A stretch of DNA of 5,162 bases, from positions 1 to 5,162 of the forward strand of contig JAKOZM010000497.1 in NCBI GenBank assembly GCA_029779995.1, in the 5' to 3' direction. The notes beneath the pieces were generated by a model. That model had not been told where the DNA came from. It saw nothing but the letters and a program-made list of their open reading frames with translations, and made no database searches. This DNA comes from Actinomycetes bacterium. Lineage in GTDB: Bacteria; Actinomycetota; Actinomycetes; S36-B12; UBA10799. The translations under genes were made by a program, and so were the position numbers. Of the stretch, positions 1 through 5,162 are shown piece by piece. Position 1 is the stretch's first letter, and each line of letters starts with the position of its first letter.

Positions 1-1454
1 TCACGCAGCAGATCCGGGGACAACGGATCGGCAGATCGCACCCGATCGGCCATCGCGTTGATACCGGCGATCTGTTCCAGGAACCAGGGGTCGATATCGG
101 TGATCTCATACACCTGGGCGACGCTGGCCCCGAGCCACAAGGCCTGCTGTACCTTCTGCAGCCGGCCGTCGTGAGGCCGGCCGATGTCGGCGAGCAGTTC
201 ATCAAGGGGACGCGCCTGGTGTGGCCACGCGAACTCGCTGCCCTTGCTCTCGATGCTGCGCAGGGCCTTCTGCAGGGCCTGGCTGAAGTTGCGGCCCATG
301 GCCATCGCCTCGCCGACGCTCTTCATGGTGGTGGTGAGGGTGTCGTCGGCCCCCGGGAACTTCTCAAAGGCGAATCGGGGCACCTTGACGACGATGTAGT
401 CCAGCGTCGGCTCGAATGAAGCGGGCGTCTTGAGCGTGATGTCGTTGGGGATCTCATCCAGGGTGTACCCGATGGCCAACTTCGCCGCGATCTTGGCGAT
501 GGGAAAGCCGGTCGCCTTCGAGGCCAGGGCTGAGGAGCGCGAGACCCGCGGATTCATCTCGATGACGATGATCCGCCCATTCTCCGGATGGATGGCGAAC
601 TGGATGTTGCACCCCCCGGTGTCCACCCCGACCTCCCGGATCACCGCGATGCCCACGTCGCGCATCCGCTGGTACTCACGGTCGGTGAGGGTCAACGCCG
701 GAGCGACCGTGATCGAGTCGCCAGTGTGCACCCCAAGGGGATCAAGGTTCTCGATCGAACAGACGACGACCACATTGTCGTTGCGGTCGCGCATGAGTTC
801 GAGTTCGAACTCCTTCCAGCCGAGGATGCTCTCTTCGAGCAGTACCTCCGTGGTAGGGCTGGCCTGCAGCCCGGCCCCGGCGATGCGCAGCAGGTCAGCC
901 TCGTCGTAGGCGATCCCCGAGCCGGAACCACCCATGGTGAACGAGGGCCGGACGACAACTGGGTACCCGAGGTCCTCGACGCCTGCCAGGCACTCCTCGA
1001 TGGTGTGGCAGATGGCCGACCGGGCGGATTCCGCTCCGACCTTAGCCACGATCCGCTTGAACAGTTCCCGGTTCTCGCCGCGCTGGATGGCGTCGATGTC
1101 TGCCCCGATGAGCTCCACGTCGTACTTGTCGAGCACCCCGTTCTCGGCCAGCGCCACGGCCGCGTTCAATGCCGTCTGGCCCCCCAAAGTGGGCAGCAGC
1201 GCGTCCGGGCGTTCCTTGGCGATGACCTTCTCCACGAACTCGGGGGTGATCGGCTCGATGTATGTGGCGTCCGCGAACTCAGGGTCGGTCATGATCGTGG
1301 CCGGATTGCTGTTCACCAGGATCACCCGCAGACCCTCTGCGCGCAGCACCCGACAGGCCTGCGTGCCGGAGTAGTCGAACTCGCAGGCCTGACCGATCAC
1401 GATCGGGCCCGAACCGATCACCAGAACGCTGGCAATGTCAGTGCGTTTCCCCAT
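1..1454 (-). CDS. carB: Carbamoyl-phosphate synthase large subunit, N-terminal 484 residues (3' end off window)
   Basis: Uses bicarbonate, ammonia from CarA and two ATP to make carbamoyl phosphate. The frame is open from ATG at 1454 to the left edge, giving 484 complete codons of an expected total near 1,100. The N-terminal preATP-grasp segment has [17 protein letters not shown] (14-30), [12 protein letters not shown] (46-57) and LGGQTALN (90-97). It is followed by the first ATP-grasp (carboxyphosphate) domain with [12 protein letters not shown] (167-178), GWKEFELE (212-219), [12 protein letters not shown] (241-252) and [20 protein letters not shown] (297-316). Residues known for nucleotide and metal binding in E. 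coli CarB fall at the same numbers here: R129, R169, E215, H243, Q285, E299, N301. After about residue 400 the oligomerisation domain begins. The second ATP-grasp half and the allosteric domain are not in view. The start is supported by GGAAGG 9 bases upstream, within the end of carA, and the TGATG overlap. Confidence 0.97.
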   Translation of the reverse strand, partial: MGKRTDIASVLVIGSGPIVIGQACEFDYSGTQACRVLRAEGLRVILVNSNPATIMTDPEFADATYIEPITPEFVEKVIAKERPDALLPTLGGQTALNAAVALAENGVLDKYDVELIGADIDAIQRGENRELFKRIVAKVGAESARSAICHTIEECLAGVEDLGYPVVVRPSFTMGGSGSGIAYDEADLLRIAGAGLQASPTTEVLLEESILGWKEFELELMRDRNDNVVVVCSIENLDPLGVHTGDSITVAPALTLTDREYQRMRDVGIAVIREVGVDTGGCNIQFAIHPENGRIIVIEMNPRVSRSSALASKATGFPIAKIAAKLAIGYTLDEIPNDITLKTPASFEPTLDYIVVKVPRFAFEKFPGADDTLTTTMKSVGEAMAMGRNFSQALQKALRSIESKGSEFAWPHQARPLDELLADIGRPHDGRLQKVQQALWLGASVAQVYEITDIDPWFLEQIAGINAMADRVRSADPLSPDLLR

Positions 1455-2611
1455 CAGCGGGCACCTTCCATGGCGGCGGCGAAGCGGTCGAAGAGGTAGG
1501 CCGAATCATGTGGACCGGCCGCCGCCTCGGGGTGGTACTGGACGCTGAACGCCGGGACGTCCAGGCATTGCAGACCCTCGACGACGTCGTCGTTGAGACA
1601 TACGTGGCTGACCCGCACTCGCCCGAACTCGGTGTCCACATCGCCGTCAAGCGGAGCGTCGACCGCGAAGCCATGGTTGTGCGAGGTGACCGCCACCTTG
1701 CCCGTGGCGCGGTCCTGGACGGGCTGGTTGATCCCGCGGTGGCCGTAGGCCAGTTTGTACGTGCCGAAGCCGAGCGCGCGGCCCAGGATCTGGTTGCCGA
1801 AACAGATCCCGAACGTGGGTAGCCGATCGGCCAGCGCGGCTCGGGCGATTCCAACGGCGTGATCGGCGGTCGCCGGGTCACCGGGGCCGTTGGAGAAGAA
1901 CAGCCCGTCGGGGTTCAGGGCGACGATCTGCTCGTAGGTGTAGTGCGCTGGTACCACGTGCACCGTCATCGCGCGCTGCGCCATCAGCGCAGGTGTCATC
2001 GTCTTGATCCCCAGGTCCACGGCCACGACTGTGAAGCGGGCCTCACCGTCGGCGGGGATCACGTAGGGCTCGGCGGTGGTGACATCCGCAGACAGGTTCG
2101 CGCCCAGCATCCCTGGACTGGCGAACACCTGCGCCAGCATCTGGTCAGCCGTGGTCAGTGCCTCCCCGCTGAACAACCCGACGCGCATCACCCCGCGTTC
2201 GCGCAGGTGCCGGGTCAGCGCACGGGTGTCCACACCCCGCACACCGACCACACCGGCCTCGGCGAGGGCATCGCTGAGAGTGCGCGTCGCCCGCCAGTTG
2301 CTGGCGACCGGACTCAGGTCCCGCACGACAAAACCGGCAGCCCAGATCCGCGTGGACTCCGGGTCCTCGTCGTTCATGCCGGTGTTGCCCACATGTGGGG
2401 CGGTCATCACGACGACCTGCCGGTGATAGCTGGGGTCAGTCAGGGTCTCCTGGTAACCAGTCATCCCGGTGGCGAACACCGCCTCGCCGAACACCGCCCC
2501 TCGGGCGCCGAATGCCTTGCCAGTGAAGGTCGTGCCGTCCTCCAGGACGAGTACTGCGGCATCGGAGACGAGGGCGTCGGCCTCCTCGAGCATCGGGATG
2601 GTGAAACTCAT
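1454..2611 (-). CDS. carA: Carbamoyl-phosphate synthase small subunit (glutamine amidotransferase)
   Basis: Hydrolyses glutamine and passes ammonia to CarB for carbamoyl phosphate synthesis, feeding both pyrimidines and arginine. At 385 residues it is the usual length. The N-terminal CPSase small-chain domain (about 19-165) includes [11 protein letters not shown] (21-31), [16 protein letters not shown] (47-62) and the [12 protein letters not shown] region (75-86). The C-terminal class I glutamine amidotransferase domain (about 193-380) has SNGPGDP (240-246), the nucleophile elbow GICFGNQ with Cys270, GHRGINQPV (290-298), SHNHGFAV (310-317) and QYHPEA with His360 and Glu362. The catalytic triad is therefore complete. 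The Asn in GICFGNQ, where E. coli has His, is usual in actinobacteria as I remember them. ATG at 2611 is chosen because AGGAG lies 5 bases upstream and it overlaps the previous stop. It gives about 15 residues before the conserved start of the domain; ATG at 2593 (Met7) is a weaker alternative. Confidence 0.97.
   Translation of the reverse strand: MSFTIPMLEEADALVSDAAVLVLEDGTTFTGKAFGARGAVFGEAVFATGMTGYQETLTDPSYHRQVVVMTAPHVGNTGMNDEDPESTRIWAAGFVVRDLSPVASNWRATRTLSDALAEAGVVGVRGVDTRALTRHLRERGVMRVGLFSGEALTTADQMLAQVFASPGMLGANLSADVTTAEPYVIPADGEARFTVVAVDLGIKTMTPALMAQRAMTVHVVPAHYTYEQIVALNPDGLFFSNGPGDPATADHAVGIARAALADRLPTFGICFGNQILGRALGFGTYKLAYGHRGINQPVQDRATGKVAVTSHNHGFAVDAPLDGDVDTEFGRVRVSHVCLNDDVVEGLQCLDVPAFSVQYHPEAAAGPHDSAYLFDRFAAAMEGAR
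1464..1469 (-). promoter_or_regulatory. Ribosome binding site of carB
   Basis: GGAAGG on the minus strand, 9 bases before the carB ATG at 1454. It lies inside the last codons of carA (Met-Glu-Gly). It fixes the carB start at an ATG that shares one base with the carA TGA, so carB can be started both by reinitiation and by direct ribosome loading. Confidence 0.7.
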
Positions 2612-3138
2612 GTGCTCTCCTGTCCAACGAAGCGTTGACTGACCTGGAACAAGGTGGCCACTTCCTCAGGGGTGTCAGGGCGGAACCCGCTCTGCAGGGC
2701 CGTGTCCCCCGCCTGCCACAACCACAGGACGATGCCGTCCTTCTCCGCGACCTGACCTGCCACCCCCCGGCCGATCTGCACACCAATGATCTGCGCCGCG
2801 CTGATGAACAGGTCCGGCTCGCCTTCTCGGGTCAGCAGCACGCCAGGGTCTGCGATGTTGGCGATGGCGTTGCCCGGCGCCCCCATGCCGTTGGCGACCA
2901 CCCGCTGCATCCAGTCGCTGGCCGGGGCCGTGCCCAGGTAGCGGCCGGCGATCTGCTCACGGGCGGCGAAATCAACCGGCGCGGTTGCGACCGGCAGTTG
3001 CACGGCAGCGCGTCTATGCCAACTTCGCCACATGCCCCATATGGCCAAGGCAGTGATGGCCACGAACACAGCGGTCAGCAGCAGCCGTTGCGGCCAGGCG
3101 GTGACCTCTTGTTGTTGGGCGGCGAGCAGGACGTTCAT
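2608..3138 (-). CDS. Single-pass membrane protein of the pyr operon, probable PH-like domain, function unknown
   Basis: Function is not known. The 176-residue product has a short N-terminus, one hydrophobic helix at about 18-37 (from LLLTAVF to WGMW), then a basic stop RSWHRR (38-43) and a soluble domain of about 130 residues. The positive charges after the helix suggest that the N-terminus is outside and the C-terminal domain is cytoplasmic, so the helix acts as a signal anchor. The domain carries several beta-like stretches, including the segment at 98-112, [11 protein letters not shown] (115-125) and [11 protein letters not shown] (134-144). No catalytic motif is visible. From memory, actinobacteria have a similarly sized protein at this place (Rv1382 in M. 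tuberculosis, annotated as an export or membrane protein; homologues elsewhere are called transporter or PH-like domain protein). One helix makes a transporter unlikely. It overlaps both neighbours by ATGA. The nearest GGTGGAG (3153-3159) is 14 bases from its ATG, too far for a strong ribosome site, so translation probably depends on pyrC. Confidence 0.88.
   Translation of the reverse strand: MNVLLAAQQQEVTAWPQRLLLTAVFVAITALAIWGMWRSWHRRAAVQLPVATAPVDFAAREQIAGRYLGTAPASDWMQRVVANGMGAPGNAIANIADPGVLLTREGEPDLFISAAQIIGVQIGRGVAGQVAEKDGIVLWLWQAGDTALQSGFRPDTPEEVATLFQVSQRFVGQEST
2617..2621 (-). promoter_or_regulatory. Ribosome binding site of carA
   Basis: AGGAG on the minus strand, 5 bases before the ATG at 2611 and inside the final codons of the membrane-protein gene. 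It favours the first ATG over the in-frame ATG six codons later, which would place this site 23 bases away. Confidence 0.7.
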
Positions 3139-4427
3139 CGGGCGGTTTCGAACTCCACCACGACACCGTCGAGTTGGGTCGGTGACCCGCGCAGCCAGGT
3201 GCCCAGCACCCGGCCGTGCAGCACCATTCCGGCGTAGGGGGTGTTCCGGCTGCGGCTGACCATGTCACTGGGCGACACGACCCACTCGTAGTCGGGATCG
3301 AAGAGCGTCAGGTTGGCGGGCTCCCCCACGGCAATCGGCCGGCCGTGGTCGGACACCCGCCCGATGGCGGCCGGCTTATGCGACATCCGCACCGCAACCT
3401 GCTCCCAGTCCAGCAGCCCGGTGCGCACCATGGTCTCGTTGACGACCGGCAGGGCGGTCTGCAGGCCCAGCATCCCGAAAGAGGCGGCTGCCCACTCGCA
3501 CTCCTTGTCCTCCATGGCGTGCGGGGCGTGGTCGGTGGCCACGATGTCGATGATCCCGTCGGCCAGTGCCTGCCGCAGGGCTGCGGCGTGCCGGGCCGAC
3601 CGCAGCGGTGGGTTCACCTTGTAGATCGGGTCGTAGGTGGTCGCCAGTTCGTCGGTCAGCAGCAGGTGGTGCGGGCACACCTCGGCGGTCACGTCGATGC
3701 CGCGGCTCTTGGCCCAGCGCAGGATTTCCACGGACCCCTCCGTGGACACATGGCACACATGCAGGCGCGACCCGACGTGTTCGGCCAGCAGCACGTCCCG
3801 GGCGATGATCGCCTCTTCCGCCACGGCAGGCCAGCCCCGCAAGCCGAGTTGCCCGGACAGCGCGCCCTCGTGCATCTGAGCACCCTCGGTCAGTCGCGGC
3901 TCCTGGGCGTGCTGGGCGATGACTCCGTCGAACGCCTTCACGTACTCCAGGGCCCGGCGCATCAGCAGCGCGTCGGACACGCACTTTCCGTCGTCGCTGA
4001 ACACGCGCACACCGGCGGCCGAATCGGCCATGGCCCCGAGTTCGGCCAGGGTCTTACCCTCCAGCCCGACTGTCACCGCGCCCACGGGGCGGACATCGGC
4101 ATAGCCGGCCTCCAGACCCAGGCGCCACACCTGCTCGACCACCCCCGCCGTGTCGGCCACCGGCGTTGTGTTGGCCATCGCGTGCACGCACGTGAAACCG
4201 CCTGCCGCCGCCGCCCTGGTGCCGGACTCCACCGTTTCGGCGTCCTCGCGACCGGGCTCCCGCAAGTGCGTGTGCAGATCGACAAGACCCGGCAGCAGGA
4301 TCGCACCGTTACCCTCGACGATCTCGTCATCGCGGAGCTCCGGACCGATCTCTGCGATCAGGTGCCCCTCGATGCGGACGTCGGTGGTCTCGCCGCCCAG
4401 CGGCCGGACGTTCTTCAAAACTGTCAT
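3135..4427 (-). CDS. pyrC: Dihydroorotase, type I
   Basis: Reversibly cyclises N-carbamoyl-L-aspartate to dihydroorotate, the third step of UMP synthesis, in the cytoplasm. The 430-residue length is normal for a class I (zinc amidohydrolase, TIM-barrel) dihydroorotase. A small N-terminal beta segment (about 1-48) is followed by the metal motif [10 protein letters not shown] (50-59, His52 and His54), FSDDGK (143-148, metal-ligand Asp145 or 146), QHAQE (172-176, His173), HVCHVSTEG (223-231, His226), KVNPPLRS (270-277) and ATDHAPH (297-303, catalytic Asp299). All expected metal and catalytic positions are present, so it should be an active enzyme, not one of the dead PyrC-like partners found with some aspartate carbamoyltransferases. 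The ATG at 4427 overlaps the pyrB stop as ATGA and has an upstream purine-rich GGGAGG. The stop overlaps the next gene by 4 bases. Assignment is by motif reading and is secure. Confidence 0.97.
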   Translation of the reverse strand: MTVLKNVRPLGGETTDVRIEGHLIAEIGPELRDDEIVEGNGAILLPGLVDLHTHLREPGREDAETVESGTRAAAAGGFTCVHAMANTTPVADTAGVVEQVWRLGLEAGYADVRPVGAVTVGLEGKTLAELGAMADSAAGVRVFSDDGKCVSDALLMRRALEYVKAFDGVIAQHAQEPRLTEGAQMHEGALSGQLGLRGWPAVAEEAIIARDVLLAEHVGSRLHVCHVSTEGSVEILRWAKSRGIDVTAEVCPHHLLLTDELATTYDPIYKVNPPLRSARHAAALRQALADGIIDIVATDHAPHAMEDKECEWAAASFGMLGLQTALPVVNETMVRTGLLDWEQVAVRMSHKPAAIGRVSDHGRPIAVGEPANLTLFDPDYEWVVSPSDMVSRSRNTPYAGMVLHGRVLGTWLRGSPTQLDGVVVEFETAR

Positions 4428-5162
4428 GCCTCTTCTTGCCCTCCCAGTAGCAGGTACAGCACGGCCATGCGCGTGTAGACCCCGTTGGTGACCTGGTCCA
4501 CGATCACGCTGCGGGGGGCGTCGGCCACGTCCGCGGCGATCTCCATCCCCCGGTTCATCGGTCCGGGGTGCATGATCAGCGCGTGGTCGGGCATGGTCGC
4601 CATCCGCAGGCCGTCCATGCCGTAACGCCGGGAGTACTCGCGGGCGCTGGGGAAGAAGGCCGCATTCATCCGCTCGAGTTGGACGCGCAGCATCATGACC
4701 ACATCTGCCTTGCCGATGACCTCGTCGAGGTCGTAGGAGACGTCACACGGCCAGGAGTCCACTCCCACCGGCAGCAACGTCGGCGGTGCGACCAGCGTGA
4801 CGTGGGCCCCGAGGGTGTGCAGCAGCCATACGTTCGACCGGGCGACCCGGGAGTGCAGCACATCGCCGACGATGACGACGTCCAGGCCGTCCAGCGCCCC
4901 GTGGCCGTCGCGCAGGTGGTCGCGAATGGTGAAGGCGTCGAGCAGGGCCTGCGTCGGATGTTCGTGGGTGCCGTCCCCAGCGTTGATCACCCGGCCGTGC
5001 ATCCAGCCGCTGGTGGCCAGGCGATGGGCGGCGCCGCTGGCGCCGTGCCGGATGACGACCGCATCGGCCCCCATCGCCTGCAGCGTGAGGGCGGTGTCCT
5101 TCAGGGACTCACCCTTGCTCAGGCTCGATCCTTTGGCCGAGAAGTTGATCACGTCAGCCGAC
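4424..5162 (-). CDS. pyrB: Aspartate carbamoyltransferase catalytic chain, 5'-truncated by the window edge
   Basis: Transfers the carbamoyl group of carbamoyl phosphate to L-aspartate, giving N-carbamoyl-L-aspartate, in the cytoplasm. The window shows 245 C-terminal residues. A typical chain has about 310-320, so roughly 70-75 residues, including the carbamoyl-phosphate STRTR motif, lie off the right edge. Visible in order (fragment numbering): the GSS...KGESLKDT loop (11-23, lysine 16), RHGASGAAH (38-46), [14 protein letters not shown] (62-75), [11 protein letters not shown] (99-109), LRVQLERM (158-165) and HPGPMNRG (198-205). By alignment from memory with E. coli PyrB, the ligand-binding Arg, His, Gln and Arg positions (R38, H68, Q71, R105, R159, Q161) are kept. 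HPGPM replaces the E. coli HPLP, as in other actinobacterial enzymes. The GTG at 5152 is an internal Val: the frame continues upstream as Ser-Ala-Asp, as in the mycobacterial protein. The stop overlaps pyrC by 4 bases. Confidence 0.97.
   Translation of the reverse strand, partial: SADVINFSAKGSSLSKGESLKDTALTLQAMGADAVVIRHGASGAAHRLATSGWMHGRVINAGDGTHEHPTQALLDAFTIRDHLRDGHGALDGLDVVIVGDVLHSRVARSNVWLLHTLGAHVTLVAPPTLLPVGVDSWPCDVSYDLDEVIGKADVVMMLRVQLERMNAAFFPSAREYSRRYGMDGLRMATMPDHALIMHPGPMNRGMEIAADVADAPRSVIVDQVTNGVYTRMAVLYLLLGGQEEA
4439..4444 (-). promoter_or_regulatory. Probable ribosome binding site of pyrC
   Basis: GGGAGG on the minus strand, 11 bases before the pyrC ATG at 4427, inside the last codons of pyrB. 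The spacing is slightly long. A second purine run, AAGAAGAGG, lies between it and the ATG. Together with the ATGA overlap this is consistent with translation coupled to pyrB. Confidence 0.5.

Noticed and set aside
588..1499. Plus-strand open frame of 303 codons opposite carB
   Set aside because: A shadow of the carB reading frame on the other strand; the carB protein sequence is unbroken and conserved throughout.
1784..1804. Asn instead of His in the CarA nucleophile motif GICFGNQ as a sign of altered activity
   Set aside because: As far as I recall this is the normal form in actinobacterial CarA. The catalytic Cys270, His360 and Glu362 are all present.
2534..2536. Possible loss or frameshift of carB, because no complete carB frame with a stop is present
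   Set aside because: carB starts at 1454 and simply runs off the left edge. I translated all 484 codons without a break, and the key residues keep E. coli numbering.
1859..2638. Plus-strand open frame of 259 codons opposite carA
   Set aside because: Antisense shadow of carA with no recognisable domain and a His/Gly/Arg-rich composition typical of such shadows.
3216..4478. Long plus-strand open frame of 420 codons opposite pyrC
   Set aside because: It lies antisense to a clearly conserved dihydroorotase. Its composition (rich in His, Gln, Arg, Gly, Val) is what a GC-rich gene gives when read backwards, and no recognisable motif is present.
5150..5152. GTG as the start codon of pyrB
   Set aside because: The frame stays open to the edge and reads Ser-Ala-Asp before this Val, matching the interior of known enzymes. 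Starting here would also remove the carbamoyl-phosphate binding region.
1..5162. Search for RNA genes, insertion sequences, CRISPR arrays and intrinsic terminators
   Set aside because: The window is fully covered by overlapping coding sequence. I saw no repeat arrays, transposase motifs, tRNA-like folds or stem plus T-run structures.

Overview
The window is a GC-rich stretch holding the middle of a de novo pyrimidine (UMP) biosynthesis operon, entirely on the minus strand. The gene order is pyrB, pyrC, a small membrane-protein gene, carA, carB, read from high to low coordinates. This order, with a one-TM protein between dihydroorotase and the small carbamoyl-phosphate synthetase subunit, is the arrangement I know from Actinomycetota (for example Mycobacterium tuberculosis Rv1380-Rv1384, and Streptomyces). 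Protein details such as GICFGNQ in CarA, HPGPM in PyrB and the opening segment of CarB also fit a high-GC actinobacterium. I cannot assign a genus.

Layout in transcription order: the C-terminal 245 residues of aspartate carbamoyltransferase (pyrB, running off the right edge); complete dihydroorotase (pyrC, 430 aa); a complete 176-aa single-pass membrane protein of unknown role; complete carbamoyl-phosphate synthase small subunit (carA, 385 aa); and the N-terminal 484 residues of the large subunit (carB, running off the left edge). There is no intergenic DNA. The first three junctions are 4-base ATGA overlaps and the last is a 1-base TGATG overlap, so all five genes are probably one transcript with coupled translation. 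The operon promoter and any PyrR or leader control would lie beyond the right edge.

How the genes work together: CarA releases ammonia from glutamine and CarB uses it with bicarbonate and 2 ATP to make carbamoyl phosphate. PyrB joins this to aspartate, and PyrC closes the ring to dihydroorotate. The membrane protein has no known step in this chain.

I find no frameshifts, mobile elements, RNA genes, CRISPR arrays or convincing terminators. This is a conserved housekeeping locus and I do not see a novel system in it. The one real unknown is the membrane protein embedded in the operon.
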